Source: Candidatus Defluviilinea proxima | GTDB taxonomy: Bacteria > Chloroflexota > Anaerolineae > Anaerolineales > Villigracilaceae | Direction of reading: 5' to 3' | DNA: 64,000 nt | Assembly (NCBI GenBank): GCA_016721115.1 | Contig: JADKIW010000001.1 | Location: forward strand, 883,501 to 947,500 | Shown here: in pieces, positions 44,040-53,167 of the stretch | How the letters are laid out: every line of letters starts with the position of its first letter | Numbering within the stretch: position 1 is the stretch's first letter | Made by a program: the position numbers and the translations under genes | The notes under the pieces: model-generated | What the model saw: the letters and a program-made list of their open reading frames with translations, nothing else | The model's database searches: none | What the model was told of the DNA's origin: nothing

Positions 44040-45805
44040 ACACAGCATTCCCATCTCCACATATGCCAGATGCGCGGGTTTTACCCGGCGTATGGAAATT
44101 ACTCTCACTACGCTTGCGCATCACATTTAACGCTTTTCGTCACGCCAAGCTCAGGCGCAAGATCGGCACCATATTCGTCTGGCTGGGCTTGCTGGCGTTT
44201 GCATTCTTTATTTTCTCCATGAGCCGCTTGTTGCTGGGTTTCGTACGTTCACCCGCACTTCACCAATACGCCGGTGTCGATGCAGGGCCCTTCCTTTCCG
44301 CCATCCCTGTGTTGACTCTCAGCGCCTTATTCATCGGCACACTGTTGACCAGTTTCGGTGTGTTGTTGCAAGCCTTATATCTTTCGGGCGATATGGACTT
44401 CCTGCTCGCATCACCGATTCCCATCCGCTCGGTGTTCGTTGCCAAACTTTTACAGGCGGTTCTTCCTAACTTCAGTTTGATCGCACTCTTCGGCATTCCC
44501 ATCCTCTTTGGGCTCGGTTCCTCCAGCAACTACAACTTTATCTATTACCCACTTGTTGTAATTATGATGGTCGCACTCGCGCTTGCCGCCGCAGGGCTTG
44601 CATCCTTATTGGTCATGCTCGTGGTACGCATCATGCCACCACGCCGTGCCGCAGAGATACTCGGTTTCATCGGCGCCATCATCGGTTTTACTTTTTCCCA
44701 AATGGGAAACTTCGGCCGCACTGTCGGTAAAAGCATCAACGTCTCAGAGGCACAGTTCACCGGTTTTGTCACGCGCGCCAACACACCCTGGCTCCCGCTC
44801 AATTGGGCTGGGCAAGGTCTCGTCGCTTTAGGTGAAAGCCATTGGCTTTCTGGTCTTTTATTGGTGACCCTCACTCTTGCGTTGGCATCCCTCGCATTTT
44901 GGTTTGCCCTCGTCACCGCCGAACAACTCTTCTATTCTGGTTGGGCTGGCGTGCAGATCGTCACACGCAAAAAAGCGACTCAAGTCCGAAGAAGGACACA
45001 ACCCGAAAAAGCCAATCTTGCATCTGGACTGCTCCGCCTCATTCCGACCCCGGTGCTGGGCATTGTTCAAAAAGATTTTCTCACCCTGACGCGTGATCTG
45101 CGCAATCTCTCCCAGTTGCTTTCGCCGATCATCCTCGGTGTGATCTACACCTTCTCCATCCTCCGCAATGGAAGTAATCTGCAGTCCGGTCAAAGCGATG
45201 CCCCCCTTTGGCTTGAAGATTCGTTCCGCGTTATGTTGGCGTATAGCAGTGTGGGCATGTCCCTGTTCGTGGGCTGGATGATCCTCTCACGGCTGGCAGG
45301 CATGGGCTTTTCACACGAAGGCAAAAACTATTGGATGCTGAAAGTATCCCCGGTCCGCGCCGGTCATTTGCTTACGGCGAAATTCATTGTGTCCTATCTC
45401 CCACCGTTGGGATTAGGCTTGGTCTTTCTAACAGTTATTTCCATCGCACAAAAATTATCGCTTCTGGAATTTTTCTATAGCCTGATCGCGATCATCATGT
45501 GTCTGGCAGGGAGCGCAGGCATTCTGCTTGCCTTTGGCGTACTGGGAGCGAACTTCACCTGGGACGATCCGCGCCGCATGAACGCTGGAGGCGCAGGGTG
45601 CCTCGGGCAACTCGTCACAATGCTGTATTTGCCGATCTCTTTCGGAGCGTTCGTAGCTCCCATTGGTCTAACCGGATTCTTCGACATTCCCACTCCATAT
45701 GGATATTTGATCGGGTTACTCCTTGGTACAAGTATCACTTTAGCAAGCGCCCTTGCTCCCCTCTGGCTGGTTCGTAAAAAAGTAGAGCGGTTGAACGAAG
45801 ACTAG
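44036..45805 (+). CDS. ABC transporter permease
   Basis: A 589-residue membrane protein with about fourteen hydrophobic segments and a central soluble loop (RKKATQVRRRTQPEKANL, about 305-330). It resembles the ABC-2-like permeases of about 570 residues that pair with a single ATPase. A terminator follows. Confidence 0.85.
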   Translation: MNTAFPSPHMPDARVLPGVWKLLSLRLRITFNAFRHAKLRRKIGTIFVWLGLLAFAFFIFSMSRLLLGFVRSPALHQYAGVDAGPFLSAIPVLTLSALFIGTLLTSFGVLLQALYLSGDMDFLLASPIPIRSVFVAKLLQAVLPNFSLIALFGIPILFGLGSSSNYNFIYYPLVVIMMVALALAAAGLASLLVMLVVRIMPPRRAAEILGFIGAIIGFTFSQMGNFGRTVGKSINVSEAQFTGFVTRANTPWLPLNWAGQGLVALGESHWLSGLLLVTLTLALASLAFWFALVTAEQLFYSGWAGVQIVTRKKATQVRRRTQPEKANLASGLLRLIPTPVLGIVQKDFLTLTRDLRNLSQLLSPIILGVIYTFSILRNGSNLQSGQSDAPLWLEDSFRVMLAYSSVGMSLFVGWMILSRLAGMGFSHEGKNYWMLKVSPVRAGHLLTAKFIVSYLPPLGLGLVFLTVISIAQKLSLLEFFYSLIAIIMCLAGSAGILLAFGVLGANFTWDDPRRMNAGGAGCLGQLVTMLYLPISFGAFVAPIGLTGFFDIPTPYGYLIGLLLGTSITLASALAPLWLVRKKVERLNED

Positions 45806-45815
45806 GTTTAAAAAC

Positions 45816-45849
45816 AAAAATCCCGAAGAGTTACCTCTTCGGGATTTTT
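45816..45849. terminator. Bidirectional terminator between convergent genes
   Basis: AAAAATCCCGAAGAG TTAC CTCTTCGGGATTTTT: 15-base arms with A- and T-runs, serving the permease and the lysophospholipase genes. Confidence 0.93.
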
Positions 45850-45860
45850 ATATGGGTGGG

Positions 45861-46691
45861 TTATAAATGTTTATTCATCCACTCGATCATCATCTTGAAC
45901 ACATCAGCTTGCTCGGGTTCGTTGTGAGGTTCGTGATAGAAGCCATCCAACAACTTTAATGTGACATCCTTGTTCGTTTCGCTGGCGAGCTTGGCAAAGT
46001 CTTCACTTCCACTGGGATAAGTCAGTTTGTCAGCTGTGCCATGCAGAATGAGCAAGGGCGGTTTAAATTCTTTGGCACGTGAAAAGCACAGGTCAATAGC
46101 ATCCAAGGCAGCTTTGCCGAGTCCCATACTGGTTTTGTCGTGTACCAACGGATCGTTGACATATTTTTCCACAACGGCGGGGTCACGTGAAATGGTCGTT
46201 GCATCCAACCCGCTGGGGATGGTCATGGCCGGTGCAAGTGTGCCAAGCAGTTTCGCCATGGCAACTTTCAATTTTTGTTCTTGCAAAGCAGAACGCAAAG
46301 CTGAGTCTGTGACGATCACACCTTTTAATCCATCGGGATATTGAAGCACATAGGTAAGAGTCAGCAATCCGCCCAGGCTGTGACCATAGAGAAAGACCGG
46401 GAGACCGGGGTTGTTCTGCCTTTGGAATTCAACGAACTGACGGATATCCTGTATCACCACATCGAGCGAGGGGAAGTGACCGCGTGGGCCGGGGGTTTGT
46501 CCGTGGCCGCGCAGGTCAAAGCCATACAGGGCATACCCCGCATCGTTGAAAGCCTTACCAACGTGCGCATATCGTCCAGTGTGCTCCCCCAACCCGTGGA
46601 CAAGACATACAATGGCTTTAAGTTTCCCTTCCGGTTCCCAGCCTTGCATGTAGATGGTGACATCTTCGTGTGTATTTGATTCTGTATTCAT
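45861..46691 (-). CDS. Lysophospholipase/monoacylglycerol-lipase-type hydrolase
   Basis: A 276-residue alpha/beta hydrolase of the serine aminopeptidase S33/PldB-type lipase group: VCLVHGLGEHTGRY, GFDLRGHGQTPGPRG, nucleophile elbow LYGHSLGGLL, LILHGTADKLTYP with the catalytic Asp, and the late His in GFYHEPHNEP. No signal peptide. Acts on monoacylglycerols or lysolipids. Single gene. Confidence 0.9.
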   Translation of the reverse strand: MNTESNTHEDVTIYMQGWEPEGKLKAIVCLVHGLGEHTGRYAHVGKAFNDAGYALYGFDLRGHGQTPGPRGHFPSLDVVIQDIRQFVEFQRQNNPGLPVFLYGHSLGGLLTLTYVLQYPDGLKGVIVTDSALRSALQEQKLKVAMAKLLGTLAPAMTIPSGLDATTISRDPAVVEKYVNDPLVHDKTSMGLGKAALDAIDLCFSRAKEFKPPLLILHGTADKLTYPSGSEDFAKLASETNKDVTLKLLDGFYHEPHNEPEQADVFKMMIEWMNKHL

Positions 46692-46732
46692 GTAGTCTCA
46701 CAGTATGGATTACGTTGGTTATGATCTGCGCG

Positions 46733-46832
46733 CTTCGACTACGCTCTTTCCAAGAATATTTTCCATCCTGAGCGGAGGGCTGAGCGATTGTTGCGAAGCC
46801 CGTAGTCGAAGGACGCTCCGCTCAGCGAGGAA
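46733..46832. repeat. CTTCGACTACG/CGTAGTCGAAG inverted repeat element
   Basis: CTTCGACTACG at 46733-46743 pairs with CGTAGTCGAAG at 46801-46811; inner GAGCGGAGGGCTGAGCG resembles the complement of GCTCCGCTCAGCG (46815-46827). A small non-coding repeat filling the space between two minus-strand genes. Confidence 0.55.
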
Positions 46833-46838
46833 AACATT

Positions 46839-47444
46839 CTACTTCCCGCCGGTGATCGTGAACTCACAGGCATCTCTGCCCATTGCTTTGCACGATGTCT
46901 CTTCCACATCATAACTCTGGCCAGTGGCCCAGAAAAGACTTTCACGGATGAGTCCCTGTGTGACGTAGCAGATCGGCGCGGAAGCGGTCTGACCGTCAGC
47001 GTTGGGAGAGGCATGATCTGCAAAAAGCAGGTCAAGGTCTAAAGTATGAATCGTGATGTCGCTTGATTGAGTCCCGACAAATTTACCGAGCATTTCCAGC
47101 GTAGGTTTACGTCGTGTTGAAAGAGGCAATCGCTTAATAATGGCGGCCTGCGCTTTGCCTCCGAGAGCGGCGTCATCTAAAAGATGATTCCACAGGCGTT
47201 GCCCCACACGGGTGAGAATGCCGCGCGCGCCACGACCGTAATACGTGCGCATGGCGGCTTGCAAGGATGCATAGGCTTTTGCGGCGTCGACAGGGTTTGC
47301 CTTGGCAAACGTTTCATGCTTTGCCCATTCGGCAGGTAATTGCGAAAGGGCCAACATGGCATTGAACTGATCGCTTCCCAATTCTTTTACAATTGTTTCA
47401 ACAAAACGACTCAGTGTACGGTTCGGAAATTTCACTTCACTCAC
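46839..47444 (-). CDS. V4R-domain protein (paralogue 1)
   Basis: A 201-residue protein: N-terminal helical half, then a V4R (4-vinyl reductase) domain with CYVTQGLIRESLFWATGQSYDVEETSCKAMGRDACEFTI. V4R domains bind small hydrophobic molecules or metals and often act as sensors. Its start overlaps the stop of paralogue 2 by 4 bases, and the two align over their length, an evident tandem duplication. Role unknown. Confidence 0.8.
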   Translation of the reverse strand: MSEVKFPNRTLSRFVETIVKELGSDQFNAMLALSQLPAEWAKHETFAKANPVDAAKAYASLQAAMRTYYGRGARGILTRVGQRLWNHLLDDAALGGKAQAAIIKRLPLSTRRKPTLEMLGKFVGTQSSDITIHTLDLDLLFADHASPNADGQTASAPICYVTQGLIRESLFWATGQSYDVEETSCKAMGRDACEFTITGGK

Positions 47445-48061
47445 GCTTTTACTTCTCCCACTTCGAATCTACAATATTCATCGCCTTTGGCAAGGCAATG
47501 TGTTTCAATGACTTCATATTCTTTACCGGTTGCCCATTGTACAGCTTCAGAGACCGAGCCAACATAAAGATGACAAATGGAGTGATCGCTGTGGCGACTG
47601 TGGCAAATGGCACAGGTGGATTCAACATAAGCGAGTTTGTCACCACTTTCATCCACCCACGCATTGACCTGTGAGTTACTCTTCTTCAACGCATCGGCCA
47701 TACCGTTCAAGATGAATTTGATACGTTGTTTCTCGGGCAATAATTTCAATGCAACGCCCGCCACGCCCAACAAGGCCGCTTGTTCGCGCACGCCATATTG
47801 GAAGGAGGCCTTACCGATGCGCCGTAACATGCCCTTGCCGCCGCGACCGTAGAAATCCTCAATGGCCTGATTCAACTGTGCATACTGCGAAGCCTTGATC
47901 GAAGGCTCCAGATCGTTCGGCGGTAAATTACCAACAAATTTTTCAAGACCACACGATTTGAGAACGGCATTCAGGCCGTTATCACCCATCACTTCCTGCA
48001 TTGAGGTCAATGCCTGACGCACAAGTGAGTTAATGATCACTGCATCTTCACGGGTTGTCAT
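47441..48061 (-). CDS. V4R-domain protein (paralogue 2)
   Basis: A 206-residue protein with the same layout as its downstream neighbour: NQAIEDFYGRGGKGMLRRIGKA in the N-terminal half, and a V4R domain with more cysteines and histidines (CAICHSRHSDHSICHLYVG, then THCLAKGDEYCRFEV), consistent with metal binding. GGAGG precedes the ATG. Part of a minus-strand cluster that runs from a double-XRE regulator. Confidence 0.82.
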   Translation of the reverse strand: MTTREDAVIINSLVRQALTSMQEVMGDNGLNAVLKSCGLEKFVGNLPPNDLEPSIKASQYAQLNQAIEDFYGRGGKGMLRRIGKASFQYGVREQAALLGVAGVALKLLPEKQRIKFILNGMADALKKSNSQVNAWVDESGDKLAYVESTCAICHSRHSDHSICHLYVGSVSEAVQWATGKEYEVIETHCLAKGDEYCRFEVGEVKA

Positions 48062-48076
48062 ACTGCCTCCTTATCG

Positions 48077-48931
48077 TTAAGAATATGCCGGTACATCGAA
48101 AGTATACACGGGATATGCCTCGCCCGTGCGGAGAAAACCCATTTTTTTGTATAACGCAAGTGAAATGTTGTTATCGTTCTGCGTGTTGACGGAGAGCCTA
48201 AAATATCCAGCCTGAGAAAGCGTATCGAACAAATTCCCCAGCAACATCCTGCCGACACCACGTCCCTGCACCGCGCGATGCACAGCCAGCCGCGCAAGAT
48301 GTGCGCGAGAACCTGACCCCGTAGTCACCTGATACCCAATGATCCCATTCGCATCTTCTGCAACCGTCGCGAACAACGATTGTGCATGTGCCCTGCTGAG
48401 TGTATCCAGCGAGTTATGCCATAACGGATCGAACGCCTCGCCATCCACGGCTGTGACCTGCGGAAGGTCTGCCTCGGTCATCTTGCGGATGCGGACTCCC
48501 GCCGCTTCAAACGAAGCTCGAGGCTGATACTGCCACTCAAGCATCACAATATTCTGACGGTTTTCAAACCCGCTTGCTTCCAATACTTTTGTGAACCATG
48601 AATATTGCACAATGGCGGCAACTTGTGCACCACCTGCACGCGCAATCTCGTTTTTGGCCACATCCCATAAAAGGGACCATGCATTTTCTGCTGACCAATA
48701 CCCCGTATGAACGAACAACCGCACCCAGGCGATCCCTTTAGCTTCTTCGGGACATGCCAGTGCGGCTGTGAGCTGTGAGCCTTCCTCCATCGCCCAGAAA
48801 TATTTATCACCCAGCCATTCCAATGGTGAGCGCCAATCCAGATGACGGTGGGAGCGGGTCTCAAAAAAAACCAGGTTCGATAATCGTTGATGGTCTTTGA
48901 GGTCCGCGAGACGAACCTGTGTATTGATCAC
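48077..48931 (-). CDS. Double GNAT-fold acetyltransferase
   Basis: A 284-residue protein made of two GNAT-like halves. The C-terminal one (148-284) has the acetyl-CoA-binding LAVHRAVQGRGVGRMLL and the YKKMGF end motif; the N-terminal half seems degenerate. It would acetylate an amino group of an unknown target. The start shares one base with the TPR gene's stop. In the cluster with V4R, TPR and XRE genes. Confidence 0.85.
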   Translation of the reverse strand: MINTQVRLADLKDHQRLSNLVFFETRSHRHLDWRSPLEWLGDKYFWAMEEGSQLTAALACPEEAKGIAWVRLFVHTGYWSAENAWSLLWDVAKNEIARAGGAQVAAIVQYSWFTKVLEASGFENRQNIVMLEWQYQPRASFEAAGVRIRKMTEADLPQVTAVDGEAFDPLWHNSLDTLSRAHAQSLFATVAEDANGIIGYQVTTGSGSRAHLARLAVHRAVQGRGVGRMLLGNLFDTLSQAGYFRLSVNTQNDNNISLALYKKMGFLRTGEAYPVYTFDVPAYS

Positions 48932-49464
48932 TATCGAATGAATCCAATACGTTTGAAAAACTTCATGATGCGCTGGGTAAAGTTTGGCTTTTCCACAAGT
49001 CGCAAGGAGTCGTACACATCCATTTGTGCGGCAGTGACACGTCCGCGCTTGAGGTTGAGGTTTGCGGCGGCTTTACGCACAATGGAGTGCATATCACCTT
49101 CACCGGCTTGTTCAAGAAGATTGGCGGCACGCTCATATTCAGCCAAAGCCTCATCAACCTTCTTGAGCCCTTCCAACGCGGCGGCGCGATTACTGACAGC
49201 AATACCCTGCCGTCTCACGTCGCCTGCTTTTTGAAAGATCACCTCGGTGCCATCGGTTGCCTGTAAGGCATCCTTTGCTTTTCCCGCCTGTAACAGAGCC
49301 ACGCTCTGGTTATTCTTCATCTCTGCCGCGTTCAGTTCATCCTGTTTGTCTGCATAGGCTTGTGCGGCCTGTAGAAAAAGGCCTGCCGCGGCGACATAAT
49401 TTCCATTTCCATATTCCTGTTTGCCTTGTTCAGCAAGCACAATGGGGTCAAGAGTAGATGACAC
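48931..49464 (-). CDS. TPR-like helical protein
   Basis: A 177-residue helical repeat protein: EQGKQEYGNGNYVAAAGLFLQAAQAY, then AEMKNNQSVALLQAGKAKDAL and NRAAALEGLKKVDEALAEYERAANLL are tetratricopeptide-like units. Likely a protein-interaction scaffold. Its ATG is 9 bases after the stop of the XRE gene. Confidence 0.75.
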   Translation of the reverse strand: MSSTLDPIVLAEQGKQEYGNGNYVAAAGLFLQAAQAYADKQDELNAAEMKNNQSVALLQAGKAKDALQATDGTEVIFQKAGDVRRQGIAVSNRAAALEGLKKVDEALAEYERAANLLEQAGEGDMHSIVRKAAANLNLKRGRVTAAQMDVYDSLRLVEKPNFTQRIMKFFKRIGFIR

Positions 49465-49473
49465 GTCAAAGTC

Positions 49474-50151
49474 CTAAAAGGTAATGTCCAGCAGATCTTC
49501 CGCTACGGAACGCAGTTTATCACGTGACATATTGCTTAACTTCATCGCCAATTCCAAATACGGGCGGTTGACCGGCGTTGAAACGAATTGTCGTAGCTCA
49601 TCCGGTAATTCAAGGAAGTTTTGAATGGCTTCCTGATTGGTCAGCCACTGACCAACAGGGCCGCTACGATCAAAGAAGTTCTCAATACGCCCGCCCAGCT
49701 TGGAAACCAGCACTTCCAGTTCTGGCAATGGGATCGGGCGCTCGCCCAATTCATACGCCTTGATACGGGCACCGGAGATCTCAGTCTCGTGAGAAAGATT
49801 ACGGATCGAAACACTGGCACTCGTTCGTTCCTGCCTCAACAATGCCCCGATCTTGCGCTGGCGCACAGCTGCCAATTTCTGCAGATCAAGGTTCTCAATG
49901 GGCTGGGGTGTGTTCGACTTTACTTCCTTGCTCCAAAAGTGGTCGATCGGAAGGCCCAAATAATAGACCAACGTTTCTAATTCAGGGAGAGAAGGCGCGC
50001 GCCGTCCCTCCTCATAGGCACGAAGAATGCCAATCTTCACGCCAATGGCATCAGAACATTCCTTGATGCTTCTGCGTGCGGTCATACGGGCATCCCGCAT
50101 GAGCAGGCCAAGTTTTTTGGAGCGGATGGTGATTTGGGTCTTTAGGTTCAT
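49474..50151 (-). CDS. Transcription regulator with two XRE-type HTH domains
   Basis: A 225-residue protein with a tandem duplication: KLGLLMRDARMTARRSIKECSDAIGVK (about 13-65) and KIGALLRQERTSASVSIRNLSHETEIS (about 100-153), each a helix-turn-helix of the XRE/Cro type, each followed by LPELE-VLxxxLG. A C-terminal helical tail completes it. Two DNA-binding units in one chain could recognise a direct repeat. It leads the minus-strand cluster down to the V4R genes. Confidence 0.82.
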   Translation of the reverse strand: MNLKTQITIRSKKLGLLMRDARMTARRSIKECSDAIGVKIGILRAYEEGRRAPSLPELETLVYYLGLPIDHFWSKEVKSNTPQPIENLDLQKLAAVRQRKIGALLRQERTSASVSIRNLSHETEISGARIKAYELGERPIPLPELEVLVSKLGGRIENFFDRSGPVGQWLTNQEAIQNFLELPDELRQFVSTPVNRPYLELAMKLSNMSRDKLRSVAEDLLDITF

Positions 50152-50191
50152 GGCGCCTCGATAGTCTGATTATAGCAGAGGCTTTTATCTT

Positions 50192-51505
50192 CTATCGCCT
50201 TGTTCCAGCGCCAATTCCACCGGGAGGCATGAAAATATCGCCGCTCAGTTTGAAGCCAGCCGCCTCCAAGCGTGGGCCAAAGATCGGGCGGATGCCGGTT
50301 GCTTTCAGATCACCCAAAATTTTTCCATCCTGGCTCATGCCGGTTTGCTCAAATTTGAACACATCGGTCAAAACCACTGTTTCGCCTTCCATGCCTGCCA
50401 CCTCGGTAATGGCCGTCACCTTGCGGGAACCATCTTTGAGGCGCGTTTGCTGAATGATCAAGTCAATGGCGGAGGAAATCTGCTGGCGCACCACTTTGAG
50501 CGGCAAGTCCATACCAGACATCAACACCATGGTTTCCATGCGGGACAGGGCATCGCGCGGGGAGTTGGCGTGGAGCGTGGTCAACGAGCCGTCATGGCCG
50601 GTGTTCATGGCCTGCAACATGTCCAAGGTTTCACCACCTCGGCACTCACCAACCACAATCCGATCTGGACGCATACGCAGGGAGTTACGCACAAGGTCAC
50701 GGATCGTCACTGCACCCTTGCCATCGATATTTGCCACCTTCGTTTCCAAACGCAATACATGATCCTGTTGGAGTTGTAATTCTGCGGCATCTTCAATAGT
50801 GACGATACGGTCATGTTCAGGGATAAAGCTGGAAAGCACATTAAGTAATGTGGTCTTACCTGAGCCGGTACCGCCCGAAACAACAATATTCAAGTGGGCA
50901 TGCACGCAAGCGCGCAGGAACTCTCCCATGTTTTTGGTAAGAGAACCATATTTGATCAGGTCTTCGACCTGCAATTTATCTTTTTTAAATTTACGGATGG
51001 TGATACACGGACCATCAATAGAGACAGGCCGGATCACCGCATTGACGCGGGAACCATCCGGCAAGCGTGCATCCACTGTCGGGCTGTCGGCATCCACGCG
51101 GCGGCCAAGGGGCAGGATAATGCGGTCAATGATCCGCATGACATGATCGTCATCGTCAAACGTGACACCACTCCTTGTCACGCGTCCGCCTTTCTCCATG
51201 AACACTTTTTTGGGGCCATTGACCATCACTTCGCTGACATCGGGGTCATCGAGCAATGGTTGAATGGGACCAAAACCGGTAAACTCATCTACGATCTCAT
51301 CGAAGAGATGCCGACGCATATCGTCCGGCAAATTCACGCGGGTCTGGGCATAGACTTCGTTCAGTTGTTGTCTGATAGCCTCAGCACGGTCACCCAAGAT
51401 GAGAGGTTGTCCCTCCATGGTGCGGCTAACGTTTTCAACAAGGTAACGTTTGAATTTGAGCAGGTCGGCTGATGTCAGCCGGTTGGAATTGATCGGGGCG
51501 GCCAT
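50192..51505 (-). CDS. CpaF/TadA-type secretion ATPase
   Basis: Hexameric motor of a Tad (type IVc) pilus or related export system. A 437-residue protein with N-terminal all-alpha domain, PQMGFGPIQPLLDDPDVSEVMVNGP-like region (about 70-95), Walker A SGGTGSGKTTLL, Walker B IVVGECRGGETLDMLQ and the His box GHDGSLTTLHANSPRDAL. Only CpaF and CpaE-like genes of the apparatus are present here; no TadB/TadC or pilin is seen in the window. Confidence 0.92.
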   Translation of the reverse strand: MAAPINSNRLTSADLLKFKRYLVENVSRTMEGQPLILGDRAEAIRQQLNEVYAQTRVNLPDDMRRHLFDEIVDEFTGFGPIQPLLDDPDVSEVMVNGPKKVFMEKGGRVTRSGVTFDDDDHVMRIIDRIILPLGRRVDADSPTVDARLPDGSRVNAVIRPVSIDGPCITIRKFKKDKLQVEDLIKYGSLTKNMGEFLRACVHAHLNIVVSGGTGSGKTTLLNVLSSFIPEHDRIVTIEDAAELQLQQDHVLRLETKVANIDGKGAVTIRDLVRNSLRMRPDRIVVGECRGGETLDMLQAMNTGHDGSLTTLHANSPRDALSRMETMVLMSGMDLPLKVVRQQISSAIDLIIQQTRLKDGSRKVTAITEVAGMEGETVVLTDVFKFEQTGMSQDGKILGDLKATGIRPIFGPRLEAAGFKLSGDIFMPPGGIGAGTRR

Positions 51506-51798
51506 TAGGAATTATCCTCCCCTGTTGTTTGTTCGGGAATCACCCACACAACATGTTCACGGCGTGCCGCCAGAAATGGCGCTTGAAAGAGCGTTTGTCC
51601 ATCCGGACCCAGAACATGCACATCGGTCAGGGCCAGAAAACTTTCATCCCGGTCCAACTCATCTTTCACGCGTTGGTCACGGCGCACATGTAAACGTCCA
51701 CGTATCATATGTGTGGTCGTTTGCATGGTCACGTTAACGGAAATCTTGGAAACGATATCCGTGAATATCTTTCCGTGTTCATCATATTCAATGGTCAT
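51505..51798 (-). CDS. Small protein between cpaF and cpaE, unknown
   Basis: A 97-residue soluble protein of beta-rich composition (MTIEYDEHGKIFTDIVSKI...). Its stop shares a base with the CpaF start. I recognise no family. Being in this operon it may belong to the Tad-like system. The 154 bases upstream to the CpaE stop hold no gene. Confidence 0.55.
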   Translation of the reverse strand: MTIEYDEHGKIFTDIVSKISVNVTMQTTTHMIRGRLHVRRDQRVKDELDRDESFLALTDVHVLGPDGQTLFQAPFLAARREHVVWVIPEQTTGEDNS

Positions 51799-51952
51799 GA
51801 CACCTCTCTTTATCTCAATGACTGAAACATTCCTGACATCTTGTCTTCATGGATGAGCAACGCTCATAAATCCAGGCAATTTCAAGTTCAATCAGATCAG
51901 TATTAAAGTGTAGTCGAACACGACCAAAAACGGCCTTGCACTTTAATTAAGG

Positions 51953-53143
51953 TTAGCGCATGCTCATATTGTTGTGACGGGCCACTTTCACCATTTCGGT
52001 GGCAGTATTCTTGATAACAATCGTGGCGGTATCCTGTGGATACTTGGTGATGATCGGTTGGTTTTGGTTGTTTGCCAATGAAAAATTACTCCCCATATAT
52101 GGCAATGTTGTCTTGATCGGGAAGCCAATGATCGCTTCCGCTTCGGTTTTCGTCAAACCTTCGAGCCCCACGGCACGGTTCAGAATCGAGTAGATCTTTT
52201 TCATATCGATTCCCTGTGCCTGCATATATTCCCAAACAGTTTTAGTCAATTGGACAGTGCTTTGGTCATTGGCAACGATCAAGGGGATGAGATCCGCCTG
52301 TTGGATCAGAGGCAGGCTGATGCGAGAGAGAGAACGTCCTATATCGAGGATGACAAAGTCATAGGCATCGCGAAGCACACTTACGATCTGTCCGACTCTT
52401 TCGCCTTTTAGGTTGTTCCCTTGTTGCGGATCAGGAGACCCAGCCAACAATTGGAACTGCCACAGCTCCGGCTCAGGCAAATTCTTTAGGAAGTAATCCC
52501 GGTTCGTTTCTCTGGACGGGAGGTCTGATACTGTTATCAGATTTAACGGTCCTTCATAACCGACGATCTGCGCAATGGAGCCAATCGGCAAGACAAGGTC
52601 AGCGACCACCACACGCGCTTCCGGTTGTTGGGTCTTGATGGCCATGGCGAGGTTGGCGCACAGAGACGATGTCCCCGTCCCGCCTTTAGCGCTTAGAAAG
52701 ACGAGCAACATGCCTTTCCCTTTTCGCTCGCCGCCATCATTAGATGAGGAACCGCCCGATGGCATGCTGGCTGCCCCAAAGACACGGTCAAGGGCCTGCT
52801 CCAACACTATGAAAGCTTCGGCAGATTTGACAATATATTCATTCACCCCGGCGTTTAAACACGCCTCTTTGCGCGCAGGGCTGGAGTCGCTGGAAAGCGC
52901 GATAATAGGCGTTTTATTTGTGCGCACATTCTGGCGCAATTTTTGAATAAACTCTATGTCTTGAATATCGGAAAATATCGGATCAAACAGGATCAAGTCC
53001 GGCTCATCACGCCAGGCTGAAATCAAAGCTTCTTTGCCGGAACCAGCTTCAAGAATATTGAAATGTCTTTCCCGCAGAGTATTCGAGATGTAGGCCCGGC
53101 TGGTTTGATTTTCATCCACGATTAAGATCGTTTTTTCAACCAT
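51953..53143 (-). CDS. CpaE/TadZ-like protein: receiver domain plus MinD-type ATPase
   Basis: A 396-residue protein. An N-terminal receiver domain (1-120; ILIVDENQ, acceptor Asp in LILFDPIFSD) is joined to a ParA/MinD-like domain (145-396). The Walker A is deviant, SAKGGTGTSSL: the second lysine of KGGxGKT is Thr, as often in TadZ/CpaE. It likely positions the Tad assembly at the cell pole. Divergent in sequence from parA in this window. It follows the OmpR-type regulator by 24 bases. Confidence 0.88.
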   Translation of the reverse strand: MVEKTILIVDENQTSRAYISNTLRERHFNILEAGSGKEALISAWRDEPDLILFDPIFSDIQDIEFIQKLRQNVRTNKTPIIALSSDSSPARKEACLNAGVNEYIVKSAEAFIVLEQALDRVFGAASMPSGGSSSNDGGERKGKGMLLVFLSAKGGTGTSSLCANLAMAIKTQQPEARVVVADLVLPIGSIAQIVGYEGPLNLITVSDLPSRETNRDYFLKNLPEPELWQFQLLAGSPDPQQGNNLKGERVGQIVSVLRDAYDFVILDIGRSLSRISLPLIQQADLIPLIVANDQSTVQLTKTVWEYMQAQGIDMKKIYSILNRAVGLEGLTKTEAEAIIGFPIKTTLPYMGSNFSLANNQNQPIITKYPQDTATIVIKNTATEMVKVARHNNMSMR

Positions 53144-53167
53144 TCCAACCTCTTTTATTTGTTGTGT

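Noticed and set aside
46177..46190. parS-like site (GTCACGTGAAAT)
   Set aside because: Only a partial match to TGTTTCACGTGAAACA and inside a coding gene.
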